From Pseudoips prasinana (lineage: Eukaryota > Arthropoda > Insecta > Lepidoptera > Nolidae): a DNA stretch of 64,000 bases. The stretch covers positions 372,001-436,000 of the forward strand of contig OX621237.1 in assembly GCA_951640165.1 (NCBI GenBank), given 5' to 3'. The notes below the pieces were generated by a model that worked only from the letters and a program-made list of their open reading frames with translations, was not told where the DNA came from and searched no databases. The position numbers and the translations under genes are program-made. The stretch's first letter is position 1, and each line of letters begins with the position of its first letter. Of the stretch, positions 22,101 to 33,240 are shown in pieces.

Positions 22101-23034
22101 GATTTAGTTTTATGAACTCCTCACAATGGCATAACGTGTGATCCTTTTCGCACATAGCGCAGCTTCTCGTTTTTGAAGAGGTAGTACTTGAGGTGGACAC
22201 GTGAACAGCGTATTCCTTTCCTCTATGTGTAGGCTTTTCTTTAGTGGCAGACGTGATTAGCTCGAGCATGCGGAACTTTGACAGTAGGAACTTACTTAAT
22301 GCATCCCATTTAGGTAACTCGTCGTCAGTGTCATTGTAAGCAACTTGTTCCCATTCACGATGTGTCTCTGGGTCCAATTTATTAACGACTAAAAATACAA
22401 TGAGTGAGTGGGTGAGTGGATCCCATGAGCTGGTGCACAGTTTCAGGTTCGTCATTGCGTTCAAACATTCAGTAGTCGTATCCAATATCGATTTGATGTT
22501 ACTAGCAGTTTGCGAGGTTATTTTCTTTTGTGTAAACAATCGTTTCAATATGGAGTTGGCAATAATGCGTTTGTTACCAAAACGTTCCTTGAGCATACCA
22601 AAAGCGTCGTCGTAGTTAACCTCAGTAACTTGCACGTGCTTCAATAGCGATAGGGCTTCTCCCGTTAAACTGCTTTTCAAATAATGCAACTTTTGTACTT
22701 TACTCAATGTTAGATTATCGTGTACTAATGATTTATAAAGATCTTGATAAGCGGGCCACTCATCGTAAATACCTGAGAAAGTTGGCAGTTGGATCCTCGG
22801 TAATTTGACTTGTATTTCCATAGAACTACTGTTGTTACGGTCAGCTTGCATAGGAACCGGCGACGACTCGGTGTATGTGCACAATAAATCACTAAGATCG
22901 GCTAGTAAACACGTATATAAGTCTTCCTGTACAAAGTAATCTTCATTAATAAAATATGGAATGTCTCGTCGATTTGCTTTCGGAACACATTTTACTAGTT
23001 CTATATGTGCACTTTTATATATAATATTCTTCAA
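19174..23034 (-). CDS. pol: BEL gag-protease-RT-RNase H, long intact frame
   Basis: A 1286-codon frame without a stop. It holds gag (VNEDYFV-like INEDYFVQEDLY, LPTFSGIYDEW), two zinc knuckles (CAMCEKDHTLCHC and CYNCLAPGHSAYKC), and a protease-like RALIDHGSQATFIS. RT has CFVADIQKMY and the active-site variant YFIDDMM. RNase H starts HGFCDASTRAYAAVAY. The frame ends with GLLRVG at the start of integrase because of a frameshift. The true gag start lies upstream at 23170 in another frame. This is the best-preserved BEL frame in the window, though it lacks integrase and so could not move by itself. Confidence 0.85.
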   Translation of the reverse strand: MKNIIYKSAHIELVKCVPKANRRDIPYFINEDYFVQEDLYTCLLADLSDLLCTYTESSPVPMQADRNNSSSMEIQVKLPRIQLPTFSGIYDEWPAYQDLYKSLVHDNLTLSKVQKLHYLKSSLTGEALSLLKHVQVTEVNYDDAFGMLKERFGNKRIIANSILKRLFTQKKITSQTASNIKSILDTTTECLNAMTNLKLCTSSWDPLTHSLIVFLVVNKLDPETHREWEQVAYNDTDDELPKWDALSKFLLSKFRMLELITSATKEKPTHRGKEYAVHVSTSSTTSSKTRSCAMCEKDHTLCHCEEFIKLNPAERCEYLKEHKLCYNCLAPGHSAYKCRLKMSCRKCYKRHHTLTHQSTPMTSPNQPDNKNQQDKVETHQDSVKPAETNVTLSSHVAANWSTALLATALVPVRKPESGQVTVLRALIDHGSQATFISERAAQLLRVRRTPVNGTITGVGSTKTNIKHAAEIEILSRHDACFNLKVKTYIMSTRLTTELPSQTISTNTWPHLQGLALADPSFNKSGRVDLLLGVDVCAQIMKGEVIKGPPGTPCAQNTTLGWILFRNVEHNPPDNEIIAMHLNIDLNDTLKRMWEQDPYDQRQPTAEERRCEEIYETTTTRNKEGRYTVTLPKKSNVLLSTEGNTRAIALKRLYQLEHRFKKNPKLKSDYVTVMKEYESNYMEEVPEQEITNRSVYLPHHAVIKEEKETTKLRTVFNASQRGTNNVSLNDELMVGPQLQDDMRSLIMRWRMKKVCFVADIQKMYLQILVKEEDRDLQRILWRNDDQEPVKDYRLTRVTFGTSSAPYLAVRTLHQVAKDEGQNYPEAAEIIKRDYFIDDMMSGKDNVKDALKVAKEIDTILKKGGFHLKKWCSNDADFLKEFEESERSSHVKLDLTLDGITRALGLHWNMGNDRFQYSSNLPGTSNGTTKRTILADLQRLFDPLGWLAPSILPAKLLIQRLWLQGIPWDEEVEKSIATEWNHLRDSFHLYLPCIEIDRWLHSTETNRDNTSIHGFCDASTRAYAAVAYLRVRTSLGAVKTSIIAAKTKVAPTKPQSLPRLELSGAVLLAGLLKQIKEAMNIPTSQIFAWTDSTIVLSWLFGDPARWNTYVRNRVVEILDNIGNHNWYHVKSPENPADTASRGTSLLDLKDDELWWRGPDWRRGGEIQYSRPNAMMTDLEKREIIQVNLSIDNEKSISTKLEDCDTLQELLKIIIYCKRFLKGKKLENKELPVNTEELNDALKTCLKIAQKNDFEEEIQHLKSNLQIKRKSKLNNLKPYLDEDGLLRVG

Positions 23035-23170
23035 TGTTCTTAATACGTGTTTGGATATATCCTTTTGTTACACGTTGTTTCGGACATTTCTTTAGATTTA
23101 ATTGGGTTTTTGCTAACAACATAGCCGTATCTTCTAAAACATTTAACAATTGTTCCACGGAACTCGCCAT
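23035..23170 (-). pseudogene. gag: BEL gag start of the second family
   Basis: MASSVEQLLNVLEDTAML, then LNLKKCPKQRVTKGYIQT, homologous to the gag start of the first BEL copy. It shifts frame near 23035 before joining the long frame. Confidence 0.75.
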
Positions 23171-23405
23171 ATTTCTTGAAAGAAGCTTTCTTTTCTAATA
23201 AAACTGAACGTTTATATGTAACTTCGTACTTAAAAACTTTAAAATCTTGTATTTATCACATTCACTAATGAGTTTGTTATGCACGGATATTTTTCTAAGA
23301 ATTCTTCCTTTTGTTCTCGGCTCGTCGCTCGACCCTTCCTTTTGTATTGCGCTCCGTGCGTGAAACGTCGTAAGTCGATTATATATCCGGCTCGAAGGAC
23401 CAAAA

Positions 23406-23579
23406 TGTTATAGGTTTAAGGTTCAACTTTGCTTGTAGGAGTTCTGGGTAATAGAAATACGTGTTTTCTCAATGCTGGTTTATTTGCTACTGTGTTTAGA
23501 TTATAATTTCTTGTTAGTTATTAGCTTACACACACATGCATATACACTTACACACACAGTTAAGATTCTAACACAACAA
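23406..23579 (-). repeat. 5' LTR of the second BEL family
   Basis: Begins TGTTATAGG and ends ACACAACA on the plus strand, directly next to the primer-binding-like site. LINE sequence resumes at 23580. Confidence 0.75.
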
Positions 23580-24610
23580 TACTTACTGTGCCATCGGAAT
23601 ATATATATCAGAATATAATGTTTGTTAGAAAAAATATTGAACTGCATAATATAAATACTAGGAATAAAAACAAACTAGCCATGCCAGGCTTTAGAGTAAG
23701 CAAAACTAATAAATCATTTTTAGGAAATGGTATTAGGTTTTATAACAAGCTTCCTACTCAAATTACTGATCTGCCTGACACAAGTTTTAAAACACATATT
23801 AAACGTATACTTATGGCTAGGGGTTATTACACCACTAAAGAGTACATCGATGACAAAGACGTCTGGCTCTCACTGCCTACCTGCACATTGCTCGCTGGAG
23901 ACCTTGTAGCCATATAGACATGACTGATCTGCTGAGTTACGTGAACTATCTGTAAATGATTGCTATCATATACTTAATTTAAAATTATTGACTCTGTCTC
24001 AAAATGAATAATGTTATTGTTTCGAAATTTTTCTTTTGTATACCTAAATATAATCTAAAATAATAAGCATTCAGACAACCGATCGAGCATATATTGTGTT
24101 TGCCTACTAAATAATTACTCTAATTGGACCAAATCCCGTGTTCATGCCCGCTTGAGTATGTTTCGCCGGACCGTCTCAACTGGGTCGTGTTGAAACCGGT
24201 AGTAGATGAACCCACTGAGTTTGTTTCGCAGGGTCTTCTCAGTTGGGGCGCATTGGATCCGGTGGTAGCATTAAAGCGCGACCGTCGTTATTAACACAAG
24301 GTCCGTCATAATAATAATACCTTTAATATAGACAGAACCATTGACAATATGTAGTAAAAATATTAGACTTAAACTAGATAATTAAACATAATCTCTTGAC
24401 AATAACTTGATACGAGTTAGCTAAATATCAAAGCTATAATAAAATAAATTTTATAAATGTTTTCATACATTGTGTACCTAAATATCTATGTTACTAGAAA
24501 TAATAATGTATACCACTATATTACTACAAACATGTTCTGACTATTTACAAGCGCTTTTTTAAAGTCTACGTGAATAAAAACCTTTTTTATTTTTATATAT
24601 TTTATTTTTA
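23580..24610 (+). mobile_element. LINE family B, 3' end
   Basis: Encodes the C-terminus found after RT in this family (NTRNKNKLAMPGFRVSKTNK, FYNKLPTQITDLP, YYTTKEYIDD), with stop at 23915-23917, then a 3' UTR ending in an AT-rich tail near 24600. It is the continuation of 17940-18535 beyond the BEL insertion, and forms an inverted repeat with 17064-17768. I place it in the Jockey/CR1 group of LINEs. Confidence 0.85.
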
Positions 24611-24631
24611 TATTTATTTAAGTACCAGTAT

Positions 24632-26630
24632 TTGAGGTTACTAAGCCAGCTTGGGCCAAGGTTCATCTTAGGTGGTGACTTCAATGCCAAGAATACATAC
24701 TGGGGCTCACGTCTGACAACAACGAAAGGGAAAGAACTTCTACTAGCACTTAAAGAAGTAAAAGGCGATGTTATATCGACAGGAATGCCAACTTATTGGC
24801 CAACAGATACTAGCAAAATTCCAGATCTCATAGATTTCTTTGTGTATAAAAACGTATCACGTTCCAACTTACACATAGAACAAAGTTATGATATGAACTC
24901 AGATCATTCACCTATTTTTCTTACTGTAAATGGTAGTGTAAATATAAAAACAAATCACCCAACCTTATGTAATAAATACACAGACTGGGAAAGTTTTAAG
25001 ATAGAATTAGATAGATACATAGACTTAAAAATACCACTTAAAACTACAAACCAACAAGACAAAGAAGTTGAACTCTTTGTGGTTAATATACAACAAGCAG
25101 CTTGGAATAATACTTCAGTTGCCCAAAGAAAACATAAGGGAAAAATGTATCCTTTACATATTGCAAAGCTCTTGATTGAAAAAAGGAGACAAAGAAATAA
25201 ATGGCATAAAACAAGGTGCCCACAAGACAAGACTCTACTAAACAATATGACCAAAAAACTTAAAAGAGAGATTCAAAACCATAACGACGAAATGTTGGAG
25301 TTAGAGCTTCTACAATTATCAACCACTGCCAAATCGGGATATTCACTATGGAAAGCAACTAAACAAATGCAAAAAACAATTTACCAAATACCTCCAATTA
25401 AACTCAATAATGGACGATGGGCACTGTCCAACGAAGAAAAAGCAAAAACATTTGCTAAACACCTGGAAGGCATATTTACACCTAATGAAGGGATGGCGCT
25501 TAAAGAAAGCGTAAACAATTCACTTCGAGAGTACTTAGAAATACGATTAGTCACTCCCAGAGAAGTGACGAGATACTAAACAATCTCAAAGTCAAGAAAA
25601 GCCCAGGGTATGACCTCATCATCGGGGAAATTCTACGTAACCTGCCTCGCAAGGCTCTCTTTAAACTTACGACTCTGATAAATGCGGCTTTTTGGTTAAA
25701 ATATGTCCTGATGATATCTGTGTATGATGAGATGATACAGAAATAATGGCCGTTGGCGAAAGCCATCAAAAAGCGGTTGAACAGTTGCAACTGGCCATAA
25801 ACCAAGTTTTCAATTGGACAAGAAAGTGGAGAATTGAGCTGAATGAGTCAAAGTCCATAAAGGTAGACTTTACCAACAAAAAACCGCATAAGTTCTCGAT
25901 ATATATCAACAACCAACGAGTTCCATACGCAGATACTGCTAAATATCTGCGAATGACACTCGACGCCAAATTACGCTGGAAAGCGCACGTCAAAAAGAAA
26001 AGAAAAGAGTTGGATTTGCGATATAAAAAAATGTACTGGCTACTTGGAAGATCTTCGCCAGTGGCAGTACATAATAAACTTTTGTTATACAGACAAATTT
26101 TAATGCCCGTATGGACTTATGGTATACAATTGTGGGGTTGTGCCAAAAAAAGCAACATTAATATCATCCAAAGATTCCAGAATAAAGTGTTACGAGATAT
26201 CGAAAATGCACCTTGGTATATAAGAAATGACGATTTACACCGGGATCTAAAGATGGACTCCGTTGCAGGACCATTCGGAAATACGCTACAGCTCATAAAC
26301 ATAGGCTTCTACATCATGTGAACGTCGAGGCCATCCAGCTCCTCGACATTACAGAGCTAGTGAGACGTTTAAAGAGAACAAAACCCTATGAACTAGTGTC
26401 GTGATTAGTGATTAGTGTTAGCAATAATGTAATTATAAAGAACACATGAACAAAGTGTCTTCCCCTTAACAAATATGACTAAGGAAAGTCGGTGGACTGA
26501 TTCTTAGAATTAATTACGTTTATGTAGAAGTTTAGGTTAATATAAAATTACTTATTAGTCTCTAGACTAGATTGTAATATATATAAAGTACTACACTTGG
26601 TACTTTATTAAATAATAATAAAAAAAAATA
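24632..26630 (+). pseudogene. Jockey-like LINE with the catalytic RT core deleted
   Basis: The C-half of an AP endonuclease is clear (FILGGDFNAKNTYWGS, NSDHSPIFLTV), followed by a linker to the RT start (EILNNLKVKKSPGYD in a shifted frame near 25575). At ~25680 the frame jumps past the RT palm. It resumes in the thumb and C-terminal region (AINQVFNWTRKWRIELN, WTYGIQLWGCA). The FADD-type active site is therefore missing. An A-rich tail follows the stop near 26400-26630. The 5' end is truncated at ~24625. Confidence 0.85.
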
Positions 26631-26639
26631 GCTCATTGC

Positions 26640-27097
26640 CTTTATCGTCGTCGTATTATATTAAAATAAAAAAATGGAGACACCAAGCAGTAGCTTAACT
26701 TAAGCGACATATACCTGAAGGCACCCTTATGGGGTTCGGGCCGCTGAAGTATTTGTCAATAATACTGAAACAGTGAGACGGGTACTCAGCCTAGACTTTT
26801 TCTCTAAATTTAACACTTAAACTTAAATAAATTAATTAAAGCTGATCACATATATATGACATATACCACTGTCTATTCGTGGAGACCTGTAATTGACCTT
26901 CAATTACTATTGATAGCTTTTTATAATTGTTTTTATGTGCTGTTGGTCTTCCTTAATATTAAATAAATAAACGATGAGATTCGGCACACAATTTATGTTT
27001 ATTTCTAGTATTATTATTATGTGCATGTCATTGTGAAACAATAAATATTTTTTATTATGTAAGCATAGATATACATATCTCCTTGAAATACTTTTTT

Positions 27098-27144
<47 letters not shown>

Positions 27145-27366
27145 CACTATTTTCAATTTAAATTTATTTTCTATTTTTAGTTGATGTGTTGAAAAACACG
27201 CTTTATATAAAATAAAGCGTGTTTTTTTTAAACTATTATTTATTTTTGAGTTACATTTTCTATAAAAGCGAATTTTTTAGTTTTATAAAATTATTAATTA
27301 CTTTAATATAAATTTTTGCCTCATAAACTATAGATAAAAATTATATAAATAGCAAAAAATCTTATT
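26640..27366. other. AT-rich stretch with (TA)n and a hairpin; no gene seen
   Basis: A (TA)n run occupies ~27104-27139. A perfect 15-base inverted repeat lies at 27192-27206 and 27212-27226. A 23-base GC-rich segment (~26720-26742, GGCACCCTTATGGGGTTCGG) recurs at ~51360, so at least part of this stretch is repeat-derived. Confidence 0.6.
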
Positions 27367-29345
27367 TTGCAAATTGAATTATGGAATGATCTTACCAAAT
27401 TAGTGTATTTACATCGGTCCTCGATAAATCTACAATATTTGAATGCGGGGTGTATACTAATGAAGTCTATATTGGAGGCTTGGCAAGGGTCGCAAGATGC
27501 GCTGGGAGTTTTCTGCGATCTCTCTAAGGCTTTCGATTGCGTAGACCACCATTGTGTAACGCTCATTGTGTAACTTAAATATGGAACTATGGAATTTTTG
27601 GCACATTTCCTGATCTTGTAATGTCCTATTTATCAGGAGAACAACTGGTTTCAATAGACGGGGTAAACTCAACACGCCATTCTGTCAAAATTTATTTTGG
27701 GTCCATTTTTATTTCTAGTTTATATCAATGATCTCCCATATCTAGTAGAGAAAGTATCAGACATAATTCTATTTGCTGATGATACGTCACTCACATTTAA
27801 AGTGAGTAGGAAAGATAAGGATCTTATAGAACCTAATAAAACTCTCGGCCTCATATCAAGTTGGTTTTCGGCAAATAATCTTCTTTTGAATACAGGAAAG
27901 ACCAAATGCACCAAATTCTCATTGCCGAATGTGACTCATATTAAACCAACGGTAGCACTTAACGAGGAAGTTTTAGATTTAGTTCCTTTCTATCGTATTT
28001 TTGGTAATAACACTGGACTCAAAATTACAATGGGGTCCTCATATTGAAAAATTATCAGCCAAATTAAGTTCAGCTTCATATGCAGTTTGGAAAATCAGAC
28101 AATTGTCAGACGAACCAACTGCTAGACTAGTATATTTTGCTTAATTCCATAGCATTATGTCCTATGGTATTCTGCTGTGGGGCTCAGCAGCCGACATAAG
28201 TGCTATTTTCGTATTACAAAAAAGAGCAGTCAGAGCTATTTATAATCTAGGCAGTCGCGAGTCTCTACGAAGCGTTTTTAAAGAGGTAAATATACTTACT
28301 GTTTCATCTGAATATATATATATCAGAATATAATGTTTGTGCGGAAAAATATAGATAAATATAAAAAAACGGAGTGACTTGCACGATGTCAATACTAGAA
28401 ATAAGGACAAACTAGCTATACCAGCCTTTAGAGTTAGCAAAATGAATAATTCATTCATGGGAAATTGTATTAGGTTTTATAACAAGCTCCCTATTAATAT
28501 AACTAAACTACCTGATAATAATTTTAAGTCACGCATTAAACGTGAACTTATGGCTAAGGGTTACTACACTACTAAAGATTACATTGACAATAGAGACATT
28601 TGACCTGCACATAGTCCGCTGGGGATCTTATAGCCATATAGGCATGAGTAATCTTTTATGTTACATGAACTCGTCATGCTCACATTGTCTGTTAATGCTT
28701 GCGGTGGCGTTGTGGGTCGGTTCGTTGCCTTCCCTCTAATATGGCGAAGGAGGCGATGGCTGGCCCACACGTCATACTCGTGAACGGGTACTGCTTGCGG
28801 TAACTGGTCGTACTGCTGTCGAGCAAAAGAAGACGAAAAAAGCAAGCCTGGAGTTTCTTTGTGGCTTTCTTCTCCGGGTCGTCCACCTAGGTAGCTAGAG
28901 AAAGCCGCAGGCTAGCTAGGGTAGGTTCCTCAGTGGCGAGGATTGCTTTGGCCCATTAACGCGTGATCGGTGATCCCGTGCATGTGATCACACCCTCATT
29001 TAGAATTTCGTATTTTTGCTTTAGTCTTCCATTCTTTAATTTTAATATAGTAGAACTAAATTTCAAAATAATAGATTAGTAACTTGTTATTTATTTAAGG
29101 ATTTCAGAAAATATATGCGATTAAACAAACCGCACAGACGGACTGTTATTTTTTTTTGTAAATTTTATACTATCCACTATGTTGTACCCAACTGCTGAAA
29201 CCCACTTGTACCCAAGTGCTGAATAAATTTCATTTCATTTCATTTCAACTATCTGTAATAAAACTATCTATTATTTAAATATTCTACGAATTTCAGAACT
29301 GTTGGTTGGTTCTCAAAATGATTAATGTTACTTTTATTTTGACGT
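27367..29345 (+). pseudogene. LINE family B relic: RT, C-terminus and 3' UTR
   Basis: RT motif A is visible (FCDLSKAFDCVDHH), as are YINDLPYLV and the active site FADD, followed by the post-RT segments and the C-terminus seen at 23640-23915. Several frameshifts and stops break it and its 5' part is missing. The 3' UTR is split by an insertion (28672-29246) and resumes with CTATCTGTAATAAAAC. Confidence 0.85.
28672..29246 (+). mobile_element. ~575-bp retroelement 3' fragment inserted in the LINE 3' UTR
   Basis: The host LINE is interrupted after TGAACT and resumes at AACT; the insert ends in a TTCATTTCATTTCATTTC tail, as non-LTR elements do. It shares ~500 bases with the antisense repeat at 51185-52020, including a short conserved frame (DVWASHRLLRHIRG, read on the minus strand). 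The parent element is not identified. Confidence 0.65.
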
Positions 29346-29359
29346 TTTTTGTTTGGCAA

Positions 29360-29834
29360 TAGATGGCACAAACTTATTTCTATTTCTTATTCGCACAAAT
29401 TAAATTTTGTTAGAGGTCTAAAACAATTTTTTTGTTTATTTATATTTATCTCATTTTTATCTTTACTATTTGGCATTTATGGTCAGAGCGAACACCAGCC
29501 ACCAGACACTTCTCAGAGACATCAAAGTTGGTAATTATGTTATCAATGCAAGTAGCAGATGTGGGTGTGACTCTCGTGGCCTCAGAGAACAAGCATTTAA
29601 GATTAAAGGACCGAAATACAGATAGAAATATGTTTATTTGAGGTGAATCTGCTAAAATGTTCATATTAAAATCACCACATACTACAAGGATTTTTTATTA
29701 CTATTAATTTTCCTAAGAATGTCTTCTATTGTTGCTGTAAAAAGCTTTAAGTGAGATGCTGGTGGTCTATACACACATATTATACAATAAAACTGCGCCT
29801 CTACACATGCCACCTCACACACACGCTCATTTGA
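29360..29834 (-). pseudogene. LINE C endonuclease, C-terminal half
   Basis: Reading leftwards: CVYRPPASHLK, a DFNMNIL block, TCIDNIITN and GVRSDHKCQIV, the second half of an AP endonuclease of a non-LTR element. Its first half is at 33828-34118, beyond the inserted LINE E, so the two were once joined. Stops interrupt it. Confidence 0.8.
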
Positions 29835-29869
29835 TTTTTTTTTTTATTGCCTTAGGAAGCAGACGAGCT

Positions 29870-31110
29870 AGCGGCCCACCTGATGGCAAGTGGTAACTTA
29901 TTAGTACTCTTTTTAAACCTCGATGGAAGAAGGACATGTCGTAGCGCTGGGGAAACACCGCAGCAGGTAATTCATTCCAGAGCTGGCACGTACGTGGGAT
30001 GTATGAACGCTGAAAGCGAACCGTGCTTGACGAGATCGCTTCCAGGTGATACGGGTGAACCTTACTGCGAGTGCGCGTGGTCCGATGTTAAAAAGGGGAC
30101 GGTGGCACCAGCTCAATCAGTTTCTCGGAGCATTTCCCGTGAAAGAGACGGTAGAACACGCAGAGAGATCCAAAGTCTCTCCGCTGCTCTAGCGACTCCA
30201 ATCTGTCCGTAAGATTGGAATCCCCAACGATTCTAATAGCACGCCTTTGGAGGGAGTCAAGTGGGTCGAGCTGGTATTTACGGGCTCCTGCCCGATATGT
30301 GAGCAATACTCCATGTACGGGCGGACTTGTGCTTTATATAGCGCAAGCCGCTGTCTTGGAGTGAAATACCGCCTAGCTCTATTCGGGACGCCCAACTTCT
30401 AACTTGCCAGTTTGGCTTTGTCCTCCAAATGACCCCTAAATTGGCAGGTACTCAAAATTTCGATTCCGAGGATCCCAGTACTCTCGGATACACGGAGATC
30501 AACCCCTTGTGTCTTATTGGGGTTAAACTTGACTAGGTTCTCTACATCCCATTCATAGGCCCACCCAAGAGAACCTTCGACTTCAGACACAAGTTGCAAC
30601 CGTTTCTCTTGTACCGAGCTGCGAGAGACATTCTGGTGGCCGCTTTACCGCGCATCACCCGTGCTGTCATCCGCATAGCAATGCATGTTTTCTATAGATA
30701 ACATGTCATTGATATGCAGAATGAATAGCGTAGGGGAGAGCACCGAGCCTTGTGATACGCCAGCGTTAATGGGTTTGGTGTCGGAGCAAGAACCGTCTGC
30801 TACGACTTTAACCCTCCGACCGTCCAAAAAGCTGGTGATCCAACTGCAGAGTCTCTCGGGGATTCCATATGATGGTAGCTTTGAAGAGAAGAATGATGAT
30901 GGTAGCTTAGAAGAGCCTTATGCCAGGCCCTATTGAATGCCTTGGCGATGTCAAGACTACAGGCTAGAGCCTCACTCTTGCACAGGACTTGGCACAAACC
31001 TTGGAAAGCAAGGTTTGTGCCCAACGGTGTGTCAAATACACTAGAACCAGCTGAACGACCGTGACGGAAGCCATACTGACGATCGCTTATCAGCTGGTGT
31101 TTCTCTAGGT
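29870..31110 (-). pseudogene. LINE E reverse transcriptase, C-terminal part
   Basis: Begins at the junction with LINE F (HQLISDRQYGFRHGRSAG) and continues with CSLDIAKAFNRAWHKAL (motif A), GVSQGSVLSPTLF (serine where proline is usual) and CYADDSTGD (active site). Frameshifts separate these blocks. The C-terminal region (DSNLTDRLESLEQRRDF and FYRLFHG) lies at ~30130-30215. Confidence 0.8.
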
Positions 31111-31111
31111 A

Positions 31112-33229
31112 TTTTTTTTTTGTCGGGACAAGTCCCTCCCTCTTACCCACCACTGCAACTCCTGTAAGCCAGGATCAACAGTGGCACACAATGAAATGAC
31201 ACTGAGCGGTGAAGCTCAGGCATGTCCCGGGGAATCACTTTAACTGTCTTGGATCCCGCAACGAATTTAATCAGAAACAGAAAAAAGGAGGAGTTAGAAA
31301 ATGAATAGTTCCACTTCCCTCCAGAGTAAAGCGGGAGACAGAATGATGTAAAGAGGCTATAGCCTCATAAAATGAGAGATTTGCAACTAGAGAAGCCAGC
31401 TGCAAAAGCACCGAGGATCAATTTAAGGGTCCTAAGTGAGCTGTTATATTTGATTCCAATAGTAGGTATGGCAAAAACGCTTAAACGCACGGAAGTTGTT
31501 CCTTGTTGCTACAAGATCCGTATAATAAACTACTCCAGATATTGGTTGCAAGCTGTTTAACATAATATCACGCTGATTTTGCCAGAGATCACACTCCCAC
31601 AGGATGTGGTGAGCAGTTTGTTCATATTCGTTACTGGATGTTGAGCACAGAGGGATTGGTGAAGATACTAATTTGAAACTATACAATTTACTTTTAAAAT
31701 TGCCGTGTCCGGTAAGAAATTGTGCAACACAATGGTCTATGATTAGCCAAGTTTTATTTAACCATTCGCGTACGTCCGGAAAGAACTGGTGCAGATGGCG
31801 ACCCTTGGTTGACGTATTCCATCTACATTGCCATTCATTTAGTAGTTCGTTATTTAAGTCAGCTATTGGCATAAATAGCCTGGTTATTTTCGCACGGTCG
31901 CGTAATGATAAGAAATCATTTCCTAAATTATCGCGCGTAGAATAATACATTGCTGCTCGTCTTTGAACTTCAAGATCGACCGGTAGTACACCCGCTAGGA
32001 CAGGTAGGGCCTCTGTGCTCACTGTTCTATAGGCTTTACACAGAAATATCAACGCCAACCTCTGGTTATGTAGTAATTTACGGCGAGCAGCTCCGATGGT
32101 AGCCCTATCAGCCCACACAGGTGAGCCGTAGCATATACACCCAAGATAGGTTGCCCCGTAAATGATTTTAAGAGTATTAAAAGAGAGGCCCCAGGTTGCC
32201 GTCGATATCCTTGTAAGTGAAAAAAAGTTTCGCTTAGCTTTTTCCCCAACTGATTTAATATGTTCTATAAACGAGAAATTCTTTTCTAAAACTAAACCCA
32301 AATAACAGGTTGATATTTTGCGTTTTACAGTAACATTATTAAGTTTTACGCCCGGGGGGGATTTTAGTTCACCTTTAAGAAGGAGTTGGTAGGTTTTATG
32401 AGGAGCAAATGTAAGGCGATTTCTTTTACCCCATTCACTTATCATACCTAAGCAAGTTTGAGCCAGATTTTCCAACTCTCTCCTGGAGTTACCCTGTATA
32501 AGTAAGAGGCCATCGTCGGCATATGCCGTTAGAGAGCAGCGTGATGGCAAGGGTAATGTCAAGAAGTCATCAAAACCCAAGTTCCAGAGATACGGCGCGA
32601 GCACTGAGCCCTGGGGGCAACCCATGGTTAACGATTTAGTGACTCTGAAGTGACCAAGCTTAAGAGTTGCAGAGCCATGTACGAAATAAGATGTGATTAT
32701 CGAATATATATTACTGTAACAACCGCGTAACTTAAGTTTCTGTAACAAAATTGGCCACCAAGTATTATCAAACGCCCCTGAAATATCTAGGAATATGGCC
32801 AAAACGTATTTACATTCGGACGAGTTTACAGCTTTCCTCACTGAGATAGCTGCGTCCACTGTCGATTTACCCACAGTAAAACCAAATTGATTTCCGTGAA
32901 ATTTTGGTCCTCCCGGCAGCAATCGCGGTACAATAAGTCGTTCTAGAAGCTTGCCTAAGGAAGGCAGTAACGTTATTGGTCGGTATGACTTAGGGTCTTC
33001 AGGCAGTTTATCGCCATTTTTTGGTATAATACGAATAAAACCGCTGCGCCAAGAACGCGGAAAAGTCCCTTCAGATATGCAACGATTAAAAACTTTTAGT
33101 ATTGAATCACCGGATTGTTTTGTGGCTTCTATTATCATTTTGTTGGATATTTTATCTTCACCTGAAGCTTTGTTAGCAGGTAGCGATTTCACAGTATTCA
33201 TAAACTCATTAATTGTAGGAAGACTAGAC
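31112..33229 (-). mobile_element. LINE F, R1-group non-LTR retrotransposon, 5'-truncated, recent
   Basis: Flanked by perfect 11-base direct repeats TTCTCTAGGTA (31101-31111 and 33230-33240), with a 10-base poly-T (poly-A in sense) on the left. This is a complete signature of target-primed insertion. The ~2.1-kb insert carries an open RT and C-terminal region and a ~330-base 3' UTR. Confidence 0.93.
31444..33229 (-). CDS. LINE F reverse transcriptase and C-terminal domain
   Basis: Open from the insertion point to the stop. RT blocks: ASGEDKISNKMI, SYRPITLLPSLGKLLERLI, FLDISGAFDNTWW (motif A), CPQGSVLAPYLWN and the active site YADD. Later come a thumb region and a C-terminal cysteine/histidine motif (CSTSSNEYEQTAHHILWEC), typical of R1-group LINEs. 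No stop or frameshift is seen. The endonuclease and ORF1 are lost by 5' truncation. The frame continues without a stop into LINE E codons upstream, an accident of the insertion. Confidence 0.88.
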
Positions 33230-33240
33230 TTCTCTAGGTA

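Larger units (their letters stand above)
18545..23579 (-). mobile_element. BEL/Pao LTR retrotransposon, second family, 3'-truncated
   Basis: Same gene order as the copy at 11159-17058 but clearly diverged from it, so a different family. The 5' LTR (23406-23579) is present with a TTTGGTCCTTCGAGCC primer-binding site. The left side stops inside integrase at ~18545 without an LTR. The element separates the two parts of one LINE copy, but ~160 bases of that LINE are also missing, so a deletion removed the 3' end of the BEL together with flanking LINE. Confidence 0.88.

Noticed and set aside
27104..27139. (TA)n as a functional element
   Set aside because: An ordinary dinucleotide microsatellite.
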